64,000 nt of DNA from CAVYUC01 sp963783085 (GTDB taxonomy: Bacteria; Bacteroidota; Bacteroidia; Bacteroidales; Prolixibacteraceae): the NCBI GenBank assembly GCA_963783085.1, contig CAWAMJ010000021.1:124001-188000 (forward strand), read 5' to 3'. The translations under genes and the position numbers were made by a program. This document shows positions 28,232-36,590 of the stretch, piece by piece; the stretch's first letter is position 1, and every line of letters begins with the position of its first letter. The notes under the pieces are model-generated. The model was not told where the DNA came from, searched no databases, and worked only from the letters and a program-made list of their open reading frames with translations.

Positions 28232-28374
28232 AAAATGTAGTTATTGGTTCAGAATTATTACCTGTTGTTTCAAGTTAAGAAACAATTTGCATTTTCAGTT
28301 CATTTGTTTTCAGTATTTCCGGAATGGTAATAATTGCCCTTTTTCTTTAGCTGCAAATCTTCTGAACGTTCAAT

Positions 28375-28785
28375 TCAAATGTTTAGCCGTGCATGAGAAA
28401 GTGTCCATTTGCTTTTTATTTGAACAATTGCTTTATGAATTTCGTACTGGCACAACATTGAGCCATGTTTTCCGTAACAGGTTTTTCCTTTTGCATCGCC
28501 GGTATACAACGGATTGAGAATATCCAGCGCTTTCTCAGATTTAATCTGTCCCAATGTCCAGACGGCGATATGTGTCCGATCGTGAAAAGTGTTATTATCA
28601 TCTAAGAGAAAAGCGATTAAAGCATCTTCGGCTTTACCCGGATATTGTTGTTTGGCGATTTCAATGTTCTGTTTTACACTCTGTCCTATCCAAATGTGAA
28701 GAGCTAAAATGGAACAGCAAAACACAACAGCTAAAATAATTCCGGCGCGAATTATAAACTTTCTTATATCGATTTTCTGTTTCAT
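28375..28785 (-). CDS. Membrane-anchored HEAT-like small protein, unrecognised
   Basis: 136 residues: one N-terminal membrane helix (AGIILAVVFCCSILALHIWIG), then a soluble helical part with a HEAT-repeat-like stretch (RTHIAVWTLGQIKSEKALDIL) and two cysteines in the GKTCYGKHGSMLCQYEIH segment that might bond. No enzymatic motif. The gene stands alone beside the inverted-repeat element at 28806. Confidence 0.6.
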   Translation of the reverse strand: MKQKIDIRKFIIRAGIILAVVFCCSILALHIWIGQSVKQNIEIAKQQYPGKAEDALIAFLLDDNNTFHDRTHIAVWTLGQIKSEKALDILNPLYTGDAKGKTCYGKHGSMLCQYEIHKAIVQIKSKWTLSHARLNI

Positions 28786-28805
28786 TTTTTTGAAAATAAA
28801 TTATT

Positions 28806-28943
28806 GAGCCCATTCCGAAAAGTCAAAAACCACTAAATCCGAAGGGGACTTTGAAGATTTCATTGATTTTCAGCAAGTTCCCCTTTAGGGTCAGGGGTAA
28901 AGAAGTTGAAAATCAATGAACTCAGACTTTTCGGAGCAGACTC
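28806..28943 (-). mobile_element. MITE-like inverted-repeat element, copy A
   Basis: About 138 bases bounded by 19-base terminal inverted repeats sharing the core TCCGAAAAGTC / GACTTTTCGGA. The interior has a second nested pair (ATTGATTTTCA / TGAAAATCAAT). The whole is nearly the reverse complement of 44579-44719. It encodes nothing. No clear target duplication is seen. Confidence 0.7.
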
Positions 28944-29011
28944 ATTATTAAAGAACTTGTTATCACGCAATGGTAATGTATTGCCATACAGCCTTTCAGA
29001 AAGGCGGAAAG

Positions 29012-29425
29012 CTATTTCTCCACCTTGGCAAATCCTTTTGTTACCAGGTTTTTAATGTAATTTTCGGGAATTGGTTTAATGATAAAATCTTCCACCTCCG
29101 GAAATTTTAACGCTTCTTCCTTTTCTTTTTGAATGACAGAACTGGTTGTAATTATAAAACGGGTTTTTCCAACCTGGCAGGGAAACTTTTCCTTAAAAAC
29201 ACGAATAAAATCGAAACCGTGCATTTCCGGCATCCTCAAATCGAGCAATATAAAATCTGGAAAATTTTCGGGGGCGTTCTGATACAGTCCGTAAAGTTTC
29301 TCCATGGCTTTTAACGGATGGGTTTCGGTGGTAATAAAAGATTGATAATCGGACCAGCCGATTATCATGTTATAAATATCAACCGTGTATTTATCGTCGT
29401 CAACAATTAAAAGATGGTTTTTCAT
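29012..29425 (-). CDS. Single-domain response regulator (CheY-like) of the Kai cluster
   Basis: 137 residues, receiver domain only. The acidic pocket is at Asp9-Asp11 (LLIVDDDK), the phosphoacceptor is Asp62 (FILLDLRMPEMHG), a Thr lies in the FIITTSS switch strand and a conserved Lys in DFIIKPIPE. There is no DNA-binding or output domain, so it signals by protein contact or phosphotransfer. It overlaps the kinase gene by 4 bases and is the last gene of the cluster. A 7-bp hairpin at 28991-29005 follows without a T run. Confidence 0.92.
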   Translation of the reverse strand: MKNHLLIVDDDKYTVDIYNMIIGWSDYQSFITTETHPLKAMEKLYGLYQNAPENFPDFILLDLRMPEMHGFDFIRVFKEKFPCQVGKTRFIITTSSVIQKEKEEALKFPEVEDFIIKPIPENYIKNLVTKGFAKVEK

Positions 29426-30624
29426 TTGGTTATGTATTCTTTTAGGTAAACTGTAAATTTGGTTCCTGCTCCAGGTTGGCTTTCCACATCGATATAACCT
29501 CCGTTTTTTCGGACCATGTTATCGATGATGTGCAGCCCGATTCCCAACCCGTCGGCATTGGATGATATTTGCTGAAAGGGTTTGAATAATTTATCACCCA
29601 TGCGGTTTAAATCGATGCCGATTCCATTGTCTTTAAAAGAAAGAATGAAATACTCGGGATTCCTGTCGATTTCAATTTCCAGTACAAGCGACCTGCCTGG
29701 CTTTGCAAATTTTAAGGCATTGCTAATCATGTTCCTGGCTATACTTTTAATATATTCTTCAACGTAGTTTATCTTTTCGTTGGTTTTACAAACGATGTGA
29801 ATGTTTGCATTGCTTTGTTTGATGTTTAGTTGTTTTTCGCTAATAACTTTTTTTAAAATTAAATGGATGTCGATACCGGGAGTGCTCAGTTCTTTTTTAC
29901 CCTGCGATTCGATTATCTGTACCAGTCCCTGCAATGTATTATCGAGGACCCTGATATTATCAAAAATGGAATTCAGGAGTTTTGGCTTTTCCTGTTCATT
30001 GGCGATGTCCAACATCTGTTGGACCAGTTTTAGGTTGGCAACCGGCGATCGCAGATCATGCGCTACGGTATGCACAAAACTATCGAGGTAATTATTTATG
30101 TCTGAAAGTTTGCGGTTCGATTTATTTAACTTCTGGTTGGCGGAAGCCAGCTCTTCGGTCCGCTCTTTCACGCGGGCTTCGAGTTGTGCTTCAATTTTTT
30201 TCTGAAAGGAAATGTCGTTGACAATGATTCCGAAATAGGAATTACTATCGATATTCGTTGAGGAAACCGACATAACCACCGGGAGGTATTTTTTTGACTG
30301 CAGTTTTAAATCAATTTCGAATGTCAGTGTTCTTTCCATGCTATTACTGCAGAAGATGGAAAGTTTGTCAAAATCTGTGCTTTTCACAAATTGTTCTAAG
30401 CTGGCGCCAATCACTTTTTGCAATTCAACGCCGGTAATTTCGGCGAAACGCTGATTGCTGTATACAATCATTAAATGATTATTGACGACCAAAGCGCCCT
30501 CATTCATTTTTTCAACAAGCATCCGGTACATGTGATCCCGGCCTCGCAAATCGAAATATTCTTTGGTCAGGACAATCGGGTTTGTATTATCCTGATCATC
30601 TTTAAACGACTTATTCCGGTGCAT
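29422..30624 (-). CDS. PAS-domain sensor histidine kinase of the Kai cluster
   Basis: 400 residues, no membrane segment. A PAS domain (about 32-145; GALVVNNHLMIVYSNQRFAEITG) and a coiled coil (EARVKERTEELASANQKL) lead to the HisKA box with His189 (FVHTVAHDLRSPVANL) and an HATPase domain: N box NMISNALKFAKPG, G1 FKDNGIGIDL, G2 GLGIGLHIIDNMV. It is a soluble kinase and the cognate of the overlapping response regulator. It lacks the KaiB-like domain of SasA, so any link to KaiC must use another surface. The kaiB stop lies 58 bases upstream. Confidence 0.92.
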   Translation of the reverse strand: MHRNKSFKDDQDNTNPIVLTKEYFDLRGRDHMYRMLVEKMNEGALVVNNHLMIVYSNQRFAEITGVELQKVIGASLEQFVKSTDFDKLSIFCSNSMERTLTFEIDLKLQSKKYLPVVMSVSSTNIDSNSYFGIIVNDISFQKKIEAQLEARVKERTEELASANQKLNKSNRKLSDINNYLDSFVHTVAHDLRSPVANLKLVQQMLDIANEQEKPKLLNSIFDNIRVLDNTLQGLVQIIESQGKKELSTPGIDIHLILKKVISEKQLNIKQSNANIHIVCKTNEKINYVEEYIKSIARNMISNALKFAKPGRSLVLEIEIDRNPEYFILSFKDNGIGIDLNRMGDKLFKPFQQISSNADGLGIGLHIIDNMVRKNGGYIDVESQPGAGTKFTVYLKEYITK

Positions 30625-30682
30625 TTTTTACTGTTGGTTTTAAAACATTTTCAGGAATCAGGTTTAACTTTTCAATCTGCCA

Positions 30683-30979
30683 TTATAATTTTTTCTTACT
30701 GCTTATTTCAAGTACAAGAACCAATTGGTTTTTGTCCGCCATATCTCCGATGATCCTTTTTTCCGGTTCTGGGGAAATCCTTATCAGGGTTGGTACGGCA
30801 AAAATATCCATATCCCTTAAAAGTTGCTTTTGCTGGTATATATCAATAACTTCCAATTCATAATCGTCTTTGAGGCAGCTTTCGCAAACTTCTTTTACAT
30901 TTTCAATTGCCCTGAACGAACCGGGATTCATTCCTGCAATAAACAACTTAAACCGATATTTATTATTATCCGAATTCAT
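30683..30979 (-). CDS. kaiB: KaiB-like protein
   Basis: 98 residues with the KaiB thioredoxin-like pattern: YRFKLFIAGMNPGSFRAI (first strand and helix), YELEVIDIYQQKQLLRDMDI, then AVPTLIRISPEPEKRIIGDM with the cis-Pro region. In cyanobacteria KaiB switches fold and binds the CI ring of KaiC. It lies 39 bases after kaiC and before the kinase, which supports assignment. No kaiA is present. Family identity is firm; clock function is not implied. Confidence 0.9.
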   Translation of the reverse strand: MNSDNNKYRFKLFIAGMNPGSFRAIENVKEVCESCLKDDYELEVIDIYQQKQLLRDMDIFAVPTLIRISPEPEKRIIGDMADKNQLVLVLEISSKKKL

Positions 30980-31018
30980 TAAATGTTCTCATTGTACGAT
31001 TAACTTAAAAAACAGTTA

Positions 31019-32434
31019 TCATTCAGGGTTTTCTTTTTCCTGAATTTTTAATCCTTTCTCAGAAAAATGAAGCAAAAATCGTTTTCGCGCATGTCCCATA
31101 CCCCTTATTTTAACGATATTTATGCCCAGCTCATTATCTGACAGGTTAGCGCCTAATTTTATCCAGTTATCCACCAGCGACGATAATTGCAAGTCGTTTT
31201 CCGGGCTGCTGGAACCGGATAACGCTGTAAAAATGATAGTGGTCAATTTATTTTTCAGGTAATCATTTATACGGATTAACATTCCCCTGACTTCTTTTTT
31301 TGTTCCTATCTGCACCAAATCGGAAATAGGATCGAAAACTACCAGGCCGGGTTCAAAATCCTCAATATTTTTATAAACAGAAACCAGGTGTGCTTCAATG
31401 CCAATAGTGGTGGGGCGCGTGGAAACAATCTTTAACAATCCCCTGTCTTCATACCCTTGTAAATCAAAACCCAGCGACTTCATATTTCGCTTCAGTTGAG
31501 GAGCCGATTCCTCGAAAGTGAAAAACAGGCAACGTTTTTCCTTTTTTATCATTTCAACACAAATTGAAGTAGCTATGCTGGTTTTACCGGTTCCCGCCGT
31601 TCCCGAAATCAATGTACAGCTTGCAACGTATAATCCGCCATTGTCGATTTTTTTATCAAGCCCCTGAATTCCCGTTGAAAACGTTTCAGAACTAATGTGG
31701 TGGATATCAACTGTGGTGATAGGTAATATTACAATTCCTTTTTTATTTATAAGAAACGGATAATCATTTGTGCCGTGGCGGCTTCCGCGATATTTCAAAA
31801 TGTGGAGTTTTCTGGTATAGATATTTTCAACCACGGCATGTGTCAGGTTAATTACGCAATCGGTGATGAATTCATTGATTACGTTTCGGCTGCTGTTAAC
31901 CGAAGGCTGCTCAGATGTGAAAATCGCCGTTATCTGCTTTTCTTTCAACCATAGAATAAGCCTGGTTAGTTCCTGCCTGAAAATATTTATATTATGTATC
32001 TCGTTAAATATCAGCTCGAAGGTGTCAATGGCAATTCGTTTGGCTTTCACTTTTTTTATTGCCTCTTCGATTCGCAGCAAAATGGGGCTCAAATCGAAAT
32101 GTCCGGAATGGAATAGCGAAGAACTTTTAATCCGGATTGTTTCGATGTGCAACATGTTGTTTTTTTCCATCTCCCGGACATCATATTCAAAGGTGGACAT
32201 GTTTTTTCGCAAATCTTCTTCCGTTTCTTCCAGCGAAATAAATACGCCGGGTTCGTTGTACTTTTCAATTCCGTTTAAAATGAACTGAAAAGCCAGAACC
32301 GTTTTGCCGCTTCCGGCGTAGCCGCTTACCAGTGAGGAGCGGGCGAAAGGAAGACCGCCAAAAGTAATGTCGTCGAGGCCGGTTATTCCTGTGGGAACTT
32401 TGGTAAAAGTTGAACTACCTTGAGTGTTTTCCAT
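31019..32434 (-). CDS. kaiC: KaiC-like two-domain RecA-family ATPase
   Basis: 471 residues with two KaiC domains. CI has Walker A GYAGSGKT (38-45) and the catalytic Glu pair (ISLEETEEDL, 69-70). CII has GTAGTGKT (278-285) and FTFEESAPQL (308-309). The CII phosphorylation site of cyanobacterial KaiC (Ser431-Thr432) aligns with Ser418-Ser419 (DLQLSSLVDNW), so phosphorylation seems possible. The C-terminal tail that binds KaiA is short. It leads the kaiC-kaiB-kinase-regulator operon and has a good promoter. Non-cyanobacterial KaiBC have been linked to stress or redox control as well as timing. Confidence 0.93.
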   Translation of the reverse strand: MENTQGSSTFTKVPTGITGLDDITFGGLPFARSSLVSGYAGSGKTVLAFQFILNGIEKYNEPGVFISLEETEEDLRKNMSTFEYDVREMEKNNMLHIETIRIKSSSLFHSGHFDLSPILLRIEEAIKKVKAKRIAIDTFELIFNEIHNINIFRQELTRLILWLKEKQITAIFTSEQPSVNSSRNVINEFITDCVINLTHAVVENIYTRKLHILKYRGSRHGTNDYPFLINKKGIVILPITTVDIHHISSETFSTGIQGLDKKIDNGGLYVASCTLISGTAGTGKTSIATSICVEMIKKEKRCLFFTFEESAPQLKRNMKSLGFDLQGYEDRGLLKIVSTRPTTIGIEAHLVSVYKNIEDFEPGLVVFDPISDLVQIGTKKEVRGMLIRINDYLKNKLTTIIFTALSGSSSPENDLQLSSLVDNWIKLGANLSDNELGINIVKIRGMGHARKRFLLHFSEKGLKIQEKENPE

Positions 32435-32468
32435 AACTGCAGGTTTTGAAATAAGATAAGCTTATAAC

Positions 32469-32499
32469 CAAAATTACGCGTTATGTTTTTATAAAACAA
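32469..32499 (-). promoter_or_regulatory. Bacteroidota-type promoter of the kaiC operon
   Basis: On the minus strand TAATTTTG (32469-32476) fits TAnnTTTG exactly and a TTG at 32497-32499 lies 20 bases upstream, the usual spacing of the -33/-7 elements. The kaiC ATG is 34 bases downstream. Confidence 0.6.
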
Positions 32500-32530
32500 C
32501 ATTAAATTTCTGTGTATCCGGAACATTCAT

Positions 32531-34177
32531 TTACTTTTCGGTTTCAATCTCCAAATCTGCAAATTCAGCCCGTGTGTAACCATTCGGGTTATGCGAAGTA
32601 ACAGCAAGCCCAACCAGTAAACTTTTCGGCATTTTCTGACGGTGGGTGGCATATTGGTTCCACGAGCCTTTTGTGGTGCTAAAATAGGCAGTAAATTCGT
32701 CGCCTTCGCGTTTTAACCTGATCCAGGTATTCGGAAACTCAACATTGAATTCATTGCCGGCGGTCTGTTGGTCCGGATAAATGGCTTCCATTTCTGCCGA
32801 TGTTTTTTTCCGGTACTGAAATTCGCACCCGCCATTATTTTTGTTCCGCGGCCGGTTGTCGGGAAACACCTGGAAATAAACATGTTCTGCGCCATCTCTC
32901 AAATCGGCCCGTGCCATTATACCTGCTTTTGTATATAAATCGGCCGGTGTTAAATTCTTCACCCTCACACGAAAATCGAAATTGCCTTTCAGCGTTTTAA
33001 ATGCAAAATATCCTTCATCGCTGGTACCCCAAATATCGGAGCCACTGGCCAGTATCTCCAAATTATTATTGCCTAAAGTAGCATTTCCGGGTTTGGTTTG
33101 TTTACCAAAATTATAGGTTTTTAAATCCGCAAAAGGATTATTGGCATCATCTACTATTTTCTGGGTTTTCTGATTTTCCTGATTGCCGTTGTGTGCTGCC
33201 ATCAGGTTTGGAATTTCGTCTCGTGTTACAACCAAATCGTGGTTGTATACGTTGCGAAGGTAAGTGGAGTCCATTTCGGTAAGATGGCTGGTATGCCACT
33301 CCATCCACCAGCTCCACATTGCGCCGGTTTCTTTGCAGGCATCCGGGTCGGGAATGGTGCCGCATTCGTGGTACGCAACAGGAGTCATATTGTCTCCGGC
33401 GATTTTAACTACCTGATTAAACATTTTTTTATGCGGATCTGATCCTTCGCCGTAAACATCGGCCCCTACAACATCAACATATTCATTTCCGGGATACCAG
33501 CTTGCGTCGGGATGTCCGGTATAGCAAAGCACCCAAATCAGGTTGTTGAGGTTCCTTTCGTTAACATAATATTTATACATGGTTTGCCAAAGTTTGACAA
33601 ACATTTCCGGTCCCTCTTTTCCCCACCAAAACCAGTTCCCGTTAAGTTCATGAAACGGTCGCCACAAAACAGGAACATGTGCATCGCGCAATTTTTCCAG
33701 GTGATCGGCTTTAATCTTTAATTCTTCCCACATGGCTATATTTTCCGGCGTACCTTCAACAAAACATTGTTTGATATCGATTTTCATTTTGCTGTTTTCA
33801 TAACCTTCGCCAACCGACGGCGCTCCCCAATGCCACATAATTGTTGGGATACCGCCCGCGTTCCACCAGTCGATTGCATTTTGGGTTTCCATTTCATTAT
33901 CGCTTTCGTGGATGAAATCAATTCCGCGGATAGCCGGTTGTTTATCTGTAACTTTTTTAACATATTCCAGTTCATCAATCCCCCACGGCGCGCTCATTTG
34001 CCCCGAAAGTATTTTTTCGCCAAACATGTCCTGCATATATTCATAAACCGCCTTTGCCTCCGGTGATGGATTAGGCGCACTCAGCGGTTTGTATTCGCCG
34101 GGTTTATTTTTACTGCCGGCAAAAAATGGTACACAAATCAGAAATAATAAAAGAAAGACAAATGGATTTCGGTTCAT
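32531..34177 (-). CDS. Glycoside hydrolase family 26 (beta-mannanase-type) with C-terminal DUF1349-like module
   Basis: 548 residues with a signal peptide of about 21. The GH26 domain holds the acid/base Glu177 (WRPFHELNGNWFWWG) and nucleophile Glu271 (PVAYHECGTIPD), with MWHWGAPS in between. From about 365 a beta-sandwich module follows (SGSDIWGTSDEGYFAFKTL, AGIMARADLRDGAEHVYFQV) that resembles DUF1349/LamG-type carbohydrate-binding domains. The enzyme should cut beta-1,4-mannan or a related glycan outside the cytoplasm. It has no T9SS domain. No SusC/SusD pair is nearby, so it is not in a classical polysaccharide-utilisation locus. Confidence 0.92.
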   Translation of the reverse strand: MNRNPFVFLLLFLICVPFFAGSKNKPGEYKPLSAPNPSPEAKAVYEYMQDMFGEKILSGQMSAPWGIDELEYVKKVTDKQPAIRGIDFIHESDNEMETQNAIDWWNAGGIPTIMWHWGAPSVGEGYENSKMKIDIKQCFVEGTPENIAMWEELKIKADHLEKLRDAHVPVLWRPFHELNGNWFWWGKEGPEMFVKLWQTMYKYYVNERNLNNLIWVLCYTGHPDASWYPGNEYVDVVGADVYGEGSDPHKKMFNQVVKIAGDNMTPVAYHECGTIPDPDACKETGAMWSWWMEWHTSHLTEMDSTYLRNVYNHDLVVTRDEIPNLMAAHNGNQENQKTQKIVDDANNPFADLKTYNFGKQTKPGNATLGNNNLEILASGSDIWGTSDEGYFAFKTLKGNFDFRVRVKNLTPADLYTKAGIMARADLRDGAEHVYFQVFPDNRPRNKNNGGCEFQYRKKTSAEMEAIYPDQQTAGNEFNVEFPNTWIRLKREGDEFTAYFSTTKGSWNQYATHRQKMPKSLLVGLAVTSHNPNGYTRAEFADLEIETEK

Positions 34178-34404
34178 ATATTTTTGTTTAACTGATATGT
34201 TTTTTAGTTTTAATTATAAATATAATCGTTTCCGGTGGCATAACAATTCGAAAAAGTGTAATGTTGCGAAAGTATTATTTTTCCCATAAAAATCAATATC
34301 CATTTCAGTTTATGAACTTTTCTGCGAACACCCTTGTGAAATGTCATGGTTTATTTGCGGTTTATTTTTCTCTTTGCAGGTTCAATATAAATGTCAAAAA
34401 AAAA

Positions 34405-36564
34405 ATGAAAAATCAGGTAAAAACGTGGTCGTTATTTTTTCTGTTGGTGAATATAATCACAGTACAACTCCAGGCAAAAGAAGGTATGTGGTTACCGCTT
34501 TTGCTTGAGAAATACAACATTGAAGAAATGCAACAGATGGGATTTAAGCTTACGGCCGCCGACGTTTACGATATCAACCACGCCAGCATGAAAGATGCCG
34601 TGGTAATTTTCGGGAGGGGGTGCACCGGCGAACTCATTTCACCCGATGGATTGCTGATTACCAACCACCACTGCGGTTACAGCAGTATACAATCTCACAG
34701 CAGCGTTGAAAATGATTACCTGACCAATGGGTTTTGGGCCATGGATAAAAGCGAAGAATTGCCAAATCCGGGATTGACCGTTCGTTTTCTGGAATATATG
34801 AAAGATGTAACCGCCGAAGTTTTAAATGAAACAGAAGGCCTGGCAGAGGAAGAAACAGAGCAGAAAATAGCGGAGAACACTGCAAAACTTGAAATTGAAG
34901 CATATGAAGGTGGAAAATATTCTGTACAGGTAAAACCGCTTTTTTACGGGAATCAGTATTTTTTGTATGTGTATAAAACATATACCGATGTAAGGCTGGT
35001 GGGGGCGCCGCCATCGGCTGTCGGAAAGTTTGGCGGCGACACTGACAACTGGATGTGGCCGCGGCATACCGGCGATTTTTCATTGTTCCGGGTTTATGCC
35101 GGGAAAGACAATCAACCAGCGCCATATTCTCCTGAAAATGTGCCCTACAAACCTAAAAAGTTTTTTCCGGTTTCGTTAAAAGGTGTGCAGCCGGGCGATT
35201 TTACCATGGTTTTCGGAAACCCGGGAAGCACGCAGGAATACATACCCGCCCGCGAAGTGGATATTATAATGAACCAGCGCGATCCCGACCGCATTCGAAT
35301 CAGGGATAAAAAACTTGAAATTATTGGCGCTGCTATGGAAAAAGATCCTAAAGTTCGAATTCAATACGCCGCAAAATATGCAGGGATAAGTAACGCGTGG
35401 AAAAAATGGCAAGGCGAAATTATTGGTCTGAAACGAGCAGGTGCAATGGATAAAAAACACGATTTCGAAGAAGCTTTCAAACAGTGGGCGCAAAATAACG
35501 GAACCTGGGAAAAACCATACAAAGAGGTATTTAACAATTTTGATGAAATTTATACCCAGTACCAAAAGTACATCCGTGCCTCCGACTATTATTCTGAAAT
35601 TGTGACGCGGGGCGTAGAGATTTTCCAGGTGGCCGGTCAAATCAATTTCATCATTGAAGACATGGAAAACAAGCATCCTGAAAACCTGGAAATTAACAGG
35701 AAAAAGGCGATCGGGTATTTGGATGCCTTTTTCAAAGATTATTACCAACCCATTGATGAACAATTATTTTCTGCGCTGATACCAATGCTGAAAAATGATC
35801 TGGAGGAACAGTTTTTACCTGCAGGTTTGGCAGAAACAGTGGAAAAATATGCGCCGGGGAAACTGGCAAAAAAAGTATATGAAAAGTCGGTGTTAACCAA
35901 CCGCGAGAAGTTAATGGAGTTGCTTGAAAACGGTTCAGAAAAGCAACTGCTGAGGTTGCAGAAAGATCCGCTTTTCAAACTATACGGAATTCTTGCTTCC
36001 TACCGGGATGTTCACGTTGAGCCGGTAGTGAAAAAGTTGAATTCGGCCATTAACAGCAACATGAAAATTTATATGGCCGGAATTATGAAAATGCGGGAAG
36101 GAAAACCGCTCTATCCTGATGCAAATTTAACACTGCGTGTGGCTTACGGTAAAGTGGAAGGTTACGAACCGGTGGATGGCATACATTACAAATATTACAC
36201 AACGCTTTCCGGGATTATCGAAAAAGACAATCCCGAAATTTACGATTATGATGTGCCGGACCGGTTAAAAGAGTTGTATGCATCCCAAAATTACGGCGAA
36301 TACGGTGTGAACGGAGAAATGCCGGTTTGCTTTACTGCGTCGAACCACACAACCGGCGGAAATTCCGGCAGTCCGGTGGTGAACAGCCGCGGCGAGCTCA
36401 TCGGATTAAATTTCGACCGGTGCTGGGAGGGGACCATGAGCGACATTATGTATGACCCGGAAGTTTGCCGGAATATTACGCTGGATATCCGGTATGCGCT
36501 GTTTCTCATCGACAGGTTTGCCGGCGCCGGTTATTTAATCGATGAAATGGAACTCGTGCGGTAA
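34405..36564 (+). CDS. S46 family dipeptidyl-peptidase, DPP11 type (Asp/Glu-specific)
   Basis: About 719 residues from the ATG at 34405, which precedes a signal peptide ending LQAKEG; an upstream in-frame ATG at 34261 would add 48 unlikely residues. The S46 hallmarks are all visible: catalytic His in LLITNHHCGYSS, GGDTDNWMWPRHTGDFS with the Asp, and Ser654 in TTGGNSGSPVV. Eighteen residues after the Ser is Arg672 (LNFDRCW), the position that is Arg in DPP11 and Gly in DPP7, so acidic P1 preference is predicted. It removes dipeptides from peptides in the periplasm. Its end lies 26 bases from the convergent barrel gene. Confidence 0.93.
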   Translation: MKNQVKTWSLFFLLVNIITVQLQAKEGMWLPLLLEKYNIEEMQQMGFKLTAADVYDINHASMKDAVVIFGRGCTGELISPDGLLITNHHCGYSSIQSHSSVENDYLTNGFWAMDKSEELPNPGLTVRFLEYMKDVTAEVLNETEGLAEEETEQKIAENTAKLEIEAYEGGKYSVQVKPLFYGNQYFLYVYKTYTDVRLVGAPPSAVGKFGGDTDNWMWPRHTGDFSLFRVYAGKDNQPAPYSPENVPYKPKKFFPVSLKGVQPGDFTMVFGNPGSTQEYIPAREVDIIMNQRDPDRIRIRDKKLEIIGAAMEKDPKVRIQYAAKYAGISNAWKKWQGEIIGLKRAGAMDKKHDFEEAFKQWAQNNGTWEKPYKEVFNNFDEIYTQYQKYIRASDYYSEIVTRGVEIFQVAGQINFIIEDMENKHPENLEINRKKAIGYLDAFFKDYYQPIDEQLFSALIPMLKNDLEEQFLPAGLAETVEKYAPGKLAKKVYEKSVLTNREKLMELLENGSEKQLLRLQKDPLFKLYGILASYRDVHVEPVVKKLNSAINSNMKIYMAGIMKMREGKPLYPDANLTLRVAYGKVEGYEPVDGIHYKYYTTLSGIIEKDNPEIYDYDVPDRLKELYASQNYGEYGVNGEMPVCFTASNHTTGGNSGSPVVNSRGELIGLNFDRCWEGTMSDIMYDPEVCRNITLDIRYALFLIDRFAGAGYLIDEMELVR

Positions 36565-36590
36565 TGCACCCGCAAATACTTATACATTAG

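Noticed and set aside
28991..29005. Hairpin after the response regulator as a terminator
   Set aside because: A 7-bp stem with almost no loop and no T run.
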